A stretch of 11,409 nt of DNA from Pseudonocardiaceae bacterium (GCA_025937115.1 JAICSB010000061.1:1-11409), one strand, 5' to 3'. Positions 1 to 8,160 are shown, numbered from the stretch's first letter. The notes: generated from the sequence alone by a model not told the origin. Numbers and translations are program-made.

Positions 1-186
1 CATCGCGGCGTCCAGCGCGTACCGTGCGCCGAGCGCCTCACCGCAGCCCTGGCAGGCCCGGTGGCCGCAGTTGAGCGAGTTGGTGCGCTCGGTGTCTGCC
101 TGTGTCGAGCGCTGCTCGGGATCCAGCAGCCGGTTGCCGACCACGAAACTGCCGGTCTGGTAGAACTTGATCTGCTGGACAGGCAT
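1..186 (-). CDS. porB: 2-oxoacid:ferredoxin oxidoreductase beta subunit (PorB-like), N-terminal part, cut by window edge
   Basis: This is the first 62 codons of a gene that continues beyond base 1. The beta subunit of pyruvate/2-oxoacid:ferredoxin oxidoreductases binds thiamine diphosphate and the proximal [4Fe-4S] cluster. The visible part carries NCGHRACQGCGEALGARYA at about residues 39-57. The C-x2-C pair (Cys45, Cys48) is the start of the cluster-binding signature of this family. The roughly 35 residues before it form a lead-in rich in polar residues. The start is ATG at 186-184, preceded on the minus strand by GAGGAG at good spacing. It lies 20 bases after the alpha stop, so it is probably the third gene of a gamma-alpha-beta operon. 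Whether the substrate is pyruvate or another 2-oxoacid cannot be told from this fragment. Confidence 0.88.
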   Translation of the reverse strand, partial: MPVQQIKFYQTGSFVVGNRLLDPEQRSTQADTERTNSLNCGHRACQGCGEALGARYALDAAM

Positions 187-206
187 TGCTGGCTCCTCAC
201 CGGAAA

Positions 207-1460
207 TCAGGGGATGCGCGCCGCTCCGGTGCGGATGTCGCGCAAGATGTTCTCGGCGCTGGGTCCCGAGCGCCGCTGCGCCCGTGTCCGCGCCAACTCG
301 CGCTCGATCAGCGACCGGTTGAGATCGAGGAAGGTCAGCGGGTCGAGGGCGTCGGCGATGGCATCGGCGAACAGGCTGCGCAGCGAAGCCTTGGTGATCG
401 GCCGGCCGCCGAGCCCGGCGATGACCGTGTAACCGTGCAGCTGGATGCCGGACAACGCCATCCGTACGTTCGCCGACACGATGCCGCCGATGCCCACAGC
501 CAGCGCCCGCTCGATGACCACGACCCGTTTCGCGTTGCCCAGCGCTGCCCGCACCGCGTCCAGCGGGAACGGCCGGAAGCTGGTGATGCCGAGCGCACCG
601 ATGTTGGTGCCCTCGGCGCGCAGTTCGTCAACGGTGTCGGCGATGGTGCCCAGCACCGAACCAAGCGCCACCACGATGGTGTCGGCGTCCTCGATCCGGT
701 ACGGGCGGACCAGGCCGCCGGATGACCGGCCGAAGGCCTCCTCGAACTCGGTGGCGACGTCAGGGATGAGCTCCAGCGCGCGCATTTGCTTGTCGTGGGC
801 GAGGTAGCGCACCTCGGTGAACGCCTCGGGGCCCACCATCGCGCCGATGGACACCGGGTCAGCCGGGTCGAGGACCTGGCGGGGTTCGTAGCCAGGCAGG
901 AAGGCGTCCACCTGCTGCTGAGTGGGCAGGTCGACGCGTTCGTAGGCGTGGGTGAGGATGAAGCCGTCCATGCACACCATCACCGGCAGGGACAGTTCCT
1001 CGGCGATCCGGAACGCCTGGATATGTAGGTCGGCGGCTTCCTGGTTGGTTTGGGCATAGAGCTGGATCCACCCGCAGTCGCGCTGCGACATCGCGTCGCT
1101 GTGGTCGTTCCAGATGTTGATCGGCGCGCCGATCGCCCGGTTCGCCACCGTCATCACGATCGGTAGGCCCAGGCCAGAGGCGTTGTACACCGCTTCGACC
1201 ATGTACAGCAGGCCCTGGCTCGCGGTCGCGGTGTAGGCGCGCGCCCCGGCCGCCGACGCGCCGATTGCCACCGATATCGCGGCGAACTCCGACTCCACAT
1301 TGATGAACTCGCACGGCGCGAGCGTGCCGTCCTTCACCAACCCGGACAGTGCCTCGACGATGTGGGTCTGCGGGGAGATCGGGTAGGCGCAGATCACCTC
1401 CGGCCGGCACAGCGCGACGACCTCGGCAACCGCCCGTGATCCCTCAATCTGCCGCAACAT
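207..1460 (-). CDS. porA: 2-oxoacid:ferredoxin oxidoreductase alpha subunit (PorA-like)
   Basis: A 417-residue alpha subunit of a pyruvate/2-oxoacid:ferredoxin oxidoreductase, the CoA- and thiamine-diphosphate-dependent enzyme that oxidatively decarboxylates 2-oxoacids to acyl-CoA and reduces ferredoxin. The pyrimidine-binding domain occupies about residues 5-180, with the family motif YPISPQT near residue 25, NVESEFAA near residue 54 (the Glu that activates the cofactor is expected here) and TATASQGLLYM near residue 77. The transketolase C-terminal-like domain follows at about 245-360, with GITSFRPFP and GLGGRPITKASLR. Full-length, with no frameshift. It overlaps the end of the gamma gene by 17 bases, which suggests translational coupling, and is followed after 20 bases by beta. 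Substrate specificity (pyruvate versus 2-oxoglutarate or an aryl oxoacid) is not decided by these motifs. Confidence 0.93.
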   Translation of the reverse strand: MLRQIEGSRAVAEVVALCRPEVICAYPISPQTHIVEALSGLVKDGTLAPCEFINVESEFAAISVAIGASAAGARAYTATASQGLLYMVEAVYNASGLGLPIVMTVANRAIGAPINIWNDHSDAMSQRDCGWIQLYAQTNQEAADLHIQAFRIAEELSLPVMVCMDGFILTHAYERVDLPTQQQVDAFLPGYEPRQVLDPADPVSIGAMVGPEAFTEVRYLAHDKQMRALELIPDVATEFEEAFGRSSGGLVRPYRIEDADTIVVALGSVLGTIADTVDELRAEGTNIGALGITSFRPFPLDAVRAALGNAKRVVVIERALAVGIGGIVSANVRMALSGIQLHGYTVIAGLGGRPITKASLRSLFADAIADALDPLTFLDLNRSLIERELARTRAQRRSGPSAENILRDIRTGAARIP

Positions 1461-2034
1461 CGGCCAACTCCCTCATCTCCGCTTGCACGAACTCAAACGC
1501 GCTCCGCGCCCCCTCGACGTTGCCGTCAGCGACCTTCCCGCTGAACCGCTCGCGGATCGCGGCCACCACCGAATCCAGCGAAATCCGGCCGCTGATCGCG
1601 GCGAATCCGCCGAGCAGGACGGCATTGGGCAGGGGGCGGTGCAGATGTTGCAGCGCTAGCTCGGTCGCCGGCACCACGAGCATCCGGTCGCGGTGCAACC
1701 GCGCAACGAACTCACTCAGACCGAGCTGGTCGAAACTCCGGGCAGAGTTGATCAGCATGTACCCGTCCTCGAAAAGCCCGTCGAACACACTCACCTGGTG
1801 CAGCAGCGTCGCGTCCTGGATGATCAGCGCGTCCGGTCGCATGACCGGTTCCCGCGACCGGATCTCCTTGTCGTCGATGCGGCAAAACGCGACCACCGGC
1901 GCGCCGGTGCGCTCGGAGCCAAAGCTCGGAAACGCCTGGGCGTGCCTACCTTCGATGAAGGCGGCCACGGACAGCATCTCCGCCGCTGTCACCACCCCCT
2001 GGCCACCGCGGCCGTGAATGCGTACCTCAAACAT
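1444..2034 (-). CDS. porC: 2-oxoacid:ferredoxin oxidoreductase gamma subunit (PorC-like)
   Basis: A 196-residue gamma subunit of the same oxidoreductase. In this family the gamma domain helps form the CoA site and binds the alpha/beta core. The N-terminus shows the diagnostic HGRGGQGVVTAAEML motif (residues 7-21), followed by SFGSERTGAPVVAFCRI at about 37-53, where the family has its conserved FGxERxGAPV element. The length matches separate gamma subunits (about 180-200 residues). The start is ATG at 2034, with an AAGGGA ribosome binding site about 8 bases upstream on the minus strand. It is the first gene of the gamma-alpha-beta set, and its 3' end overlaps alpha by 17 bases. In many four-subunit enzymes a delta gene (two [4Fe-4S] ferredoxin) lies between gamma and alpha; here there is none. 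Confidence 0.92.
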   Translation of the reverse strand: MFEVRIHGRGGQGVVTAAEMLSVAAFIEGRHAQAFPSFGSERTGAPVVAFCRIDDKEIRSREPVMRPDALIIQDATLLHQVSVFDGLFEDGYMLINSARSFDQLGLSEFVARLHRDRMLVVPATELALQHLHRPLPNAVLLGGFAAISGRISLDSVVAAIRERFSGKVADGNVEGARSAFEFVQAEMRELADVAAD

Positions 2035-2118
2035 CGATAGGTCCCTTCACCGCATGCTTCGCCTGGCTGGTGATTGGCGTCCATTACCTGTCTAGCGACC
2101 GTGTCAGTGCCGGTGGCA

Positions 2119-2154
2119 GTGTCGGAGGTCCCACCAGGTACGTCCGGTGGTCCT
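2119..2154 (-). promoter_or_regulatory. Candidate DosR/DevR-like operator pair upstream of the por operon
   Basis: On the minus strand, GGGACCTCCGACAC (2132-2119) and AGGACCACCGGACG (2154-2141) share the GGACCnCCG core and start 22 bases apart, about two helical turns. They lie about 85 and 107 bases upstream of the gamma start, a usual place for activator sites. The first fits a GGGNC-n4-GNC half-palindrome; the second is more degenerate. They resemble the stronger elements at 3754-3855. This is a pattern match only. Confidence 0.3.
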
Positions 2155-2190
2155 GCCCGCGCTGCTGTGTTGGCGGATCGCAGCCGGACA

Positions 2191-2202
2191 GGCCAGTTGG
2201 CC
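2191..2202 (-). terminator. Weak hairpin after the flavodoxin gene
   Basis: The inverted repeat GGCCA-AC-TGGCC starts two bases after the TAA stop of the flavodoxin gene on the minus strand. The stem is only 5 base pairs, the loop 2 bases, and no T-run follows. It might mark the 3' end of that transcript, but the support is thin. Confidence 0.15.
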
Positions 2203-2204
2203 GG

Positions 2205-2750
2205 TTACGTCTGGCGGTTCCGCTGTCTCGCGGCCAGTTGGCGGGCGATGCCATCGGCCCAGACGTCTATCTCGTTCCAGTTCCGGTGATCACCATAACG
2301 ACCACCCATCGCCCGGTAAACCAGCCGCCCGACCAACGGATAATGGTCGCGTTCGACAGCACCCACGAAGCCGTGATGGTCCTGAGGATGAATGATCTCC
2401 CGGAAGGCGGCGAGCCCCTTCGGTTGGGTTCCGAGCCGCCGAAGAATCCTGGTAACGGTCGGGGCGAGCATGCTGTCCTGATCGCCAACCGTGGCCACGC
2501 TGAAAAGCCACACCGGCCGCTCAGCGAGCACGTTGCGGTTGCGGCGCACGAACTCTGCGGCCGGTGGGAGCCACTCCCCGTTGTGGATGGCACTGCCGAG
2601 CACGGCAGCGTCACAACCGCCAGCGTCTCCGGCTTGATCCAGCGGCCGAACCTCCACCCGGTATCCCTGCTCGCCGAGCCTGGCCGCAATCCGTTCTGCC
2701 ACCCCCCGGGTCGAGTCGTGACTGCTCATATATCCGACTAGGACATCCAT
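2205..2750 (-). CDS. Flavodoxin-domain protein (HemG-like Flavodoxin_5 type)
   Basis: A 181-residue protein with one flavodoxin fold, predicted to bind FMN in the cytosol and act in electron transfer or as a small quinone- or porphyrinogen-linked oxidoreductase. The phosphate-binding loop SSHDSTRGVAERIA covers residues 9-22. A second FMN loop, LGSAIHNGEWLPPAAEF, spans 51-67, and FSVATVGDQ at 83-91 is the third. The C-terminal part (about 134-170) has the RDHYPLVGRLVYRAMGG and NWNEIDVWADGIA stretches typical of HemG-like flavodoxin-domain proteins. The start is ATG at 2750 with GGAGGTG about 5 bases upstream. It lies between the membrane-protein gene and the por operon on the same strand. A role as electron partner of the oxidoreductase is possible but not shown. 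True protoporphyrinogen oxidase activity is uncertain, because many actinobacterial relatives have unknown substrates. Confidence 0.82.
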   Translation of the reverse strand: MDVLVGYMSSHDSTRGVAERIAARLGEQGYRVEVRPLDQAGDAGGCDAAVLGSAIHNGEWLPPAAEFVRRNRNVLAERPVWLFSVATVGDQDSMLAPTVTRILRRLGTQPKGLAAFREIIHPQDHHGFVGAVERDHYPLVGRLVYRAMGGRYGDHRNWNEIDVWADGIARQLAARQRNRQT

Positions 2751-2810
2751 CTGGCACCTCCACCCCTGCAGCGGATAAGGCTGAACAGGTCAGGTGACGA
2801 AAAGTTGGCC

Positions 2811-2825
2811 GGCGCCAGCTGGCCC
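2811..2825 (-). promoter_or_regulatory. Palindromic element upstream of the flavodoxin gene
   Basis: The minus strand reads GGGCCAGCTGGCGCC and contains the perfect 10-base palindrome GCCAGCTGGC. It matches the outline GGGNC-n4-GNCCC with one mismatch and ends about 60 bases upstream of the flavodoxin ATG. It lacks the TTTCGG core of the stronger sites, so it may be an unrelated GC-rich palindrome. The rest of 2751-2975 shows nothing else I can name. Confidence 0.2.
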
Positions 2826-2969
2826 TCCCGCACTGGCCACCCCCGTCATTGGCAGCAATGTCGGTGTTTATGCCCCGCAGTGGCTGTAGTCGGGTGATCT
2901 CTGCACAAACGACTCGGGAGAACGAGCTGCTGTTGTCGGCCGCTATATGGCTAGCACAGCGGTTCTGCT

Positions 2970-2984
2970 CACGCCTCAGGCGTG
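2970..2984 (-). terminator. Perfect hairpin centred on the membrane-protein stop codon
   Basis: CACGCC-TCA-GGCGTG (plus strand) is a 6-base-pair inverted repeat whose 3-base loop is exactly the TGA stop codon of the membrane-protein gene. There is no T-run behind it. It could act as a weak terminator or 3'-end stabiliser, or be chance. Confidence 0.25.
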
Positions 2985-3683
2985 ACCCACAGCGGGTGGT
3001 GCTATTTGTGTGGTGATGACCGGCAAGTGTTCGCGGATGAGAAGCCCGCTAGCGACCAGCACCCACAGGGCTCCCAATGTAGCCGGCACGTAGGCGACAA
3101 GTATGCTGCCGGGCGCAAATACGCCGGCGGTGCTGATCACGGAAAACGAGGTCAGTACCCTGATCAGTGCGACGAGTCCGGCGAACCAAGCCATCCACAC
3201 GGGGAATACGTGGGTACGAGCGATCGCGACTGCTGACGCACCCATCGGGAGTGCCAACGCGATTCCGGCGACGGTCCCTACCACTGTGATTGCAGTGAAC
3301 GGAATGACGGCGAGTCCTTGCAGTTCCGGGTGCGCCGTCATGGCATATGTCATCCCGGCCACTGCTGACATGTTAATGAACCCGATCGCGCCGACCAGGA
3401 TATAGCCGGCGAGCACCACCCAAGACGCATCACTGTTCTCATCTGCGCGGCGGAATGCGGTAGCCAACGCGGCACCGAACCACAGCAGGAGCACTATCGC
3501 TACAGCGTAAAGCAATGCGCCCGTCAAGATCTGACCGCGATGGTCGGACAGAAATACAGCGATTGAGCCCGTAGAGCCCGTGATCGCGGGCGGGCTGCCC
3601 ATGATCAGGGAAGCGACGGCCGCCAACACTACCGCACCGATACCAGCTACACCGCCCCACCGAAATTCATGACCTTCACCCAT
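2976..3683 (-). CDS. Six-helix integral membrane protein of unknown function
   Basis: A 235-residue hydrophobic protein with six probable transmembrane helices, at about residues 10-29, 52-76, 88-112, 125-153, 159-183 and 193-216, and a short polar C-terminal tail. I do not recognise a family with confidence and see no catalytic motif, metal-binding cluster or transporter signature. An in-frame ATG exists further upstream (3746), but I chose 3683: on the minus strand AAAGGAGGTG sits 5-6 bases before it, whereas the earlier ATG would add a polar 21-residue leader that itself spans the ribosome binding site. The gene is followed by the flavodoxin gene on the same strand. The best DosR-like elements of the window lie 71-103 bases upstream of its start, so an oxygen- or redox-responsive role is an inference from context only. 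Confidence 0.75.
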   Translation of the reverse strand: MGEGHEFRWGGVAGIGAVVLAAVASLIMGSPPAITGSTGSIAVFLSDHRGQILTGALLYAVAIVLLLWFGAALATAFRRADENSDASWVVLAGYILVGAIGFINMSAVAGMTYAMTAHPELQGLAVIPFTAITVVGTVAGIALALPMGASAVAIARTHVFPVWMAWFAGLVALIRVLTSFSVISTAGVFAPGSILVAYVPATLGALWVLVASGLLIREHLPVITTQIAPPAVGHA

Positions 3684-3753
3684 CAGGGCCACCTCCTTTG
3701 ATGCAACTGATCCAGTGATCGGAGCTTCCCCGCGAGAGTCCGCCACCCCTAGA

Positions 3754-3786
3754 GCCGAAAGTTCCCACCGCTACGCCGAAAGTCCC
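3754..3786 (-). promoter_or_regulatory. Tandem DosR/DevR-like operator candidates upstream of the membrane-protein gene
   Basis: Two near-identical elements read GGGAACTTTCGGC (3766-3754) and GGGACTTTCGGC (3786-3775) on the minus strand. Their starts are 21 bases apart, so they would lie on the same helical face. They are 71-103 bases upstream of the membrane-protein ATG. The GGGNC arm and central TTTCGG match the general look of actinobacterial DosR/DevR operators, whose mycobacterial form is a GGGAC-n4-GTCCC palindrome. A more degenerate copy, CGGACTCTCGCG (3742-3731), lies one further step towards the gene. No clear -10 box was found. Confidence 0.45.
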
Positions 3787-3841
3787 GATAGGCCAGGTAG
3801 TCAGTCGCGGCACGCAAACGAGGGCGGAGATTCGTCGGGCG

Positions 3842-3876
3842 GGGCCGAAAGACCCAGGCGGACAGTCCTTCGGCCA
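3842..3876. promoter_or_regulatory. Second pair of DosR/DevR-like operator candidates
   Basis: GGGTCTTTCGGCCC (minus strand, 3855-3842) is the best palindrome of the group, matching GGGNC-n4-GNCCC fully. It differs by one base from the 12-base core at 3786-3775. A looser copy in the opposite orientation, CAGTCCTTCGGCCA (plus strand, 3863-3876), follows about 20 bases on. The pair lies between the two divergent operons, 350-385 bases before the ATPase start, so it could serve either side. Confidence 0.4.
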
Positions 3877-4226
3877 GTGGCGGACCGACGTGCAGCGACC
3901 CACCACCAACGACGGGGAAAGAAGGAGGGTACGTGCGGCCGGTTGGAGGTGCGGGATGCGGCCGACGACCCTCTCACGATGACCGTGGCTCGGCAACGAT
4001 GTCGTCCACCGGCTCTCGCGCCAACGGCACTCATAGCTGGGCCCGTTCAGGCACTTGGACCCTGACTCCGGGCGACTTGGCTGGGACAGTAGGTCCATCG
4101 CGCTGGCCCTAAGCCGTCGGTGGGGGTGCCGAGCGCAGGAAGCGAGACCCATGTGGCTCTCGGAGAGCGGCCCTGCACTGCTGCGCGGATCGTCGGGAAA
4201 TGGGGTACTGATGACCGTGCGTAACA
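3877..4226. other. Leader region of the ATPase operon, no supported gene
   Basis: About 350 bases between the operator candidates and the first ATPase gene. Open frames exist on both strands, but they encode Arg/Ser/Pro-rich low-complexity sequence with no recognisable domain and poor start signals. I see no convincing -35/-10 pair. The only structured element is the inverted repeat at 4083-4097. Confidence 0.5.
4083..4097 (+). promoter_or_regulatory. Inverted repeat upstream of the ATPase operon
   Basis: GGGACAGTAGGTCCA contains GGAC and GTCC arms separated by 5 bases. The mycobacterial DosR palindrome has the same arms with a 4-base spacer when counted as GGGAC-n4-GTCCC, so this is an imperfect fit. 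It lies 130 bases upstream of the first ATPase start. It may be an operator for the ATPase operon or chance. Confidence 0.25.
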
Positions 4227-4676
4227 ATGAATTTACGTGATTTCCTGCAGCGGTTTCGCCCGGTCGGGATACCGGGGGCCGCGTCGCGTCCTGGGGTTCC
4301 CGCTGATCGGGGTACCGAGCTGGCCAGGGAGTTGGAGCCGGTGCTGGTCCTGCTGGCAGAAGCGCAGGATGACGCGGAACGCATTCGCAGGGACGGCAAG
4401 GCGCAAGCCGTACTGCGGTTGCAACAAGCGCACCTGCAAGCCGAGACCATTGTCAGGGAAGCAAGCATGCGCGCCGCAGCGGTGCGTGCCGACGTCGCCG
4501 CGCAAGCGCAGGCGACTGCTGCTCAGGAATCCGAGCAGATCGCCGTGTCCGCGCACGACGCCGCCGAGCGGTTACGGGCACGTGCCGCTTTGCGCATGCC
4601 CGACTACGTCGACCGGGCGGTGGCGTTGGCTTGCGCAGCGCTCAGCGTGGACGAGCGGCGGGAGGCAACGGGATGA
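4227..4676 (+). CDS. V/A-type ATPase subunit H (G), peripheral stalk
   Basis: A 149-residue protein assigned as the peripheral-stalk subunit (H in archaeal naming, G in Thermus/eukaryotic naming), which pairs with subunit E as a coiled coil that holds the A3B3 head against the membrane subunit I. About residues 28-125 form one long Ala/Glu/Arg/Gln-rich helix with heptad-like spacing, interrupted by few helix breakers. The N-terminal 25 residues are Pro/Gly-rich. Sequence motifs are weak in this family, so the call rests mainly on the helix, the size and the position at the head of the operon. The start is ATG 4227 in an AT-rich context (aacaatgaattt) with no clear ribosome binding site, unlike the other genes here. 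Its TGA overlaps the next ATG by 4 bases. Confidence 0.75.
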   Translation: MNLRDFLQRFRPVGIPGAASRPGVPADRGTELARELEPVLVLLAEAQDDAERIRRDGKAQAVLRLQQAHLQAETIVREASMRAAAVRADVAAQAQATAAQESEQIAVSAHDAAERLRARAALRMPDYVDRAVALACAALSVDERREATG

Positions 4677-5582
4677 GCGCGGGTTGGATCGCGGGCGGCG
4701 TGCGAGCGAGAGCGTTGTTGCGCCGCCGCGTCGGCGCAGTAGGCACCCGCGAGGTGGCTGCCTGCCCGTCCCTGGCCGACGCGCTGGACTTGCTCGTGGC
4801 CGGTCCGTATCAGCGAGATGTCCGGGTCGGGCAGACGCTTGAGGAGGCCGAACACGCCGTTGGTTCGACATTACTCTGGCACCTCCGGGTGCTGGCCGGC
4901 TGGCAGCCCCGTGCGGGTGCTGAGCTGGTGCGGCTGCTCGCCGGCTGGTTCGAGGTCGCCAACGTACTGGAGCACGTGTGTTCACTGCTTGGAGCCGACA
5001 CCGGCCCGCAATACCGGCTGGGAACGTTGGCCACTGCGTGGCCACGGCTCGCGGCCACCACATCGCTCGCCGAACTGCGCTCGGGGCTGGCCACCTCGCC
5101 GTGGGGTGATCCGGGGGCGGAGGACCCCTGGGCGGTGGTGACGGGGATACAGCTCGGTTGGGCCACACGATTAGCCGAGAGGGTCCCGCAGGTCCGGGCT
5201 TGGGCGGCTGGAGGCGCGGCACTGCTGGTCGCGCGCGCCCGATACGCACTCGACCGGACGATCCCGGAACCGGCACAGCGCAGGGTCGTCGCGTTGCTCG
5301 GCGCGGACCCAGCCAAGGCGACCTCTCTGGCGGATTTCACCCGCCGACTTCCGAGCGAATCGCGCTGGGCGCTGGCGGGCATCGACAACCCCGCAGAGCT
5401 GTGGCAGGCCGAGGAACGCTGGTGGGTACGGGTCGAGCAGGACGCGCTGGCACTGCTGCGCGGTCCCGGATTCGGTCCCGATCCGGTGGTGGGTTGTGTC
5501 GCTTTGCTCACTCTCGACGCCCGACGAGTGCGGGCCGCCATCGAGCTCGCCGCCCGCGGCGGCCGTCCGCTGGAGGCCTTCG

Positions 5583-5596
<14 letters not shown>
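4673..5596 (+). CDS. V/A-type ATPase subunit C (AC39/d-type, central rotor)
   Basis: A 307-residue protein assigned to the V-ATPase V0D/AC39 (subunit C) family, the funnel-shaped socket that joins the central shaft (D/F) to the c-ring. The call rests on helical Trp-containing repeats and family-like stretches: WFEVANVLEHV at about residues 99-109, and near the C-terminus EERWWVRVEQDALALLR, then FGPDPVVGCVALLTLDARRVR with Ala/Gly-rich follow-on, which matches the family's closing FGPxPVVxY...E..N.R pattern. It is slightly shorter than typical members (about 320-350). The start is ATG 4673, inside the ATGA overlap with the preceding stop and preceded by GGGAGG. It has no transmembrane helix, as expected. 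Unusually, it precedes subunit I rather than following E. Confidence 0.8.
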
Positions 5597-7420
<1,824 letters not shown>

Positions 7421-7645
7421 GTGGTGGGAGCCGTGGCGGTGATCGGCGATCGGGTCTGGGTTCAGGGCTGGGCGCTGGCGGGAGCCCAGGTGTGGGAGGC
7501 CGCCGACTCCACCTCCGTTCGTCGGGCCTGGCACCTGCTCGATGAAGACGTCTCCGTCGTGCTGCTCACCCAGACCGCTGCGGACTGCTTAGTCACCGAG
7601 CTGTCCGACTTGAGCTGGCCGCTCGTCGTGGTGATCCCACCGTGA
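7421..7645 (+). CDS. V/A-type ATPase subunit F, C-terminally short
   Basis: The central-shaft subunit F, a small Rossmann-like protein bound to subunit D that in related enzymes modulates ATP hydrolysis. Only 74 residues: AVIGDRVWVQGWALAG at about 4-19 matches the family start (IGDxDxxxGFxLAG), VSVVLLTQTAADCL at about 45-58 matches the central strand and helix, and the frame closes just after the final strand (PLVVVIPP). Typical members have about 100 residues with an extra C-terminal helix, absent here. The start is GTG 7421, immediately after the K stop, with GGGAAGG a few bases before; the next codon is also GTG. The end overlaps the E start (GTGA). In the usual operon F follows C; here it lies between K and E. 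Confidence 0.82.
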   Translation: MVGAVAVIGDRVWVQGWALAGAQVWEAADSTSVRRAWHLLDEDVSVVLLTQTAADCLVTELSDLSWPLVVVIPP

Positions 7646-8160
7646 CCAGGCTGGACATCGAGCGGGTGCAGGCAGCGCTCGCGCCGTTGAGGTCTGCTCT
7701 GCTCGCTCGTGCCACCGCCGAAGCCGCCCAGGAGGTCGCCGAGGCGCAGCGCCAGGCCGACAGCCTGGTCACCCAGGCGTATGCCACAGCGCAGGCGGAT
7801 CTCGAAACGGCGGCGTCCTTAGGCCGATCCGACGCGGAAACGGTGATCGTGGCCCACCGCAGCCGGGCCCGGCGGGCGGCGCGCCTGGGAGAGCTAGCCG
7901 CGCAGCGGGAGGTCTACGACGAACTGCACCGTCGGGTCACCGCCGCCATGGCCCGCCTCGCAGACGAACCGGCACTGCGGGACAGGCTCGTTGCACAGGT
8001 CCGGGCCGTGTTGGGACCCGACGCTACAGTGCTGGACGTTCCTGGCGGAGGGGTAATCGGACACATGGCGGGCAGACGAGTTGATTTCAGCCTTCGTGCC
8101 GCAGCCGAACGTGCCGTCAACGAACTCGGGGCAGGGGTGCGGGAGCTGTGGGCGCCGTAA
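7642..8160 (+). CDS. V/A-type ATPase subunit E, peripheral stalk
   Basis: A 172-residue subunit E, which forms the peripheral stalk with H/G and caps the top of the B subunits. The first 90 residues or so are a long Ala/Glu/Gln/Arg-rich helix. About 90-172 is a compact alpha/beta domain with the usual spacing: a helix of the type EVYDELHRRVTAAMARL, VRAVLGPDATVLDV, then GGGVIGHMAGRRVDFSLRA (the family's G-x-V-x-x-x-x-GRRxxDxTL element) and a closing helix. Slightly shorter than the typical 180-200. The start is GTG 7642, in a GTGA overlap with F. It overlaps the start of subunit A by 13 bases. Confidence 0.85.
   Translation: MTRLDIERVQAALAPLRSALLARATAEAAQEVAEAQRQADSLVTQAYATAQADLETAASLGRSDAETVIVAHRSRARRAARLGELAAQREVYDELHRRVTAAMARLADEPALRDRLVAQVRAVLGPDATVLDVPGGGVIGHMAGRRVDFSLRAAAERAVNELGAGVRELWAP

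Noticed and set aside
2191..2820. Shared AGTTGGCCGG string in two intergenic regions (near 2195 and 2803)
   Set aside because: Ten bases of GC-rich sequence also resemble coding sequence near 2234; too short and common to call a repeat family.
3684..3746. Longer N-terminus for the membrane protein from ATG 3746
   Set aside because: The AAAGGAGGTG signal lies directly before the ATG at 3683, inside the would-be extension.
3715..4065. Plus-strand open frame of 116 codons in the same region
   Set aside because: Arg/Pro/Ala-rich sequence with no recognisable fold; its composition is what high-GC noncoding DNA gives.
3676..4227. Minus-strand open frame of 183 codons across the divergent intergenic region
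   Set aside because: Ser/Arg/Pro-rich with no domain, no good start signal, and it covers the ribosome binding site of the membrane-protein gene and the operator repeats.
4055..4240. Short plus-strand open frame ending inside the first ATPase gene
   Set aside because: No ribosome binding site at its first start and no similarity I recognise; kept only as a possible leader peptide in the findings.
5496..5582. Longer N-terminus for subunit I
   Set aside because: The extra residues lie inside the subunit C gene in another frame and are not family-like; ATG 5583 has GGAGG at good spacing.
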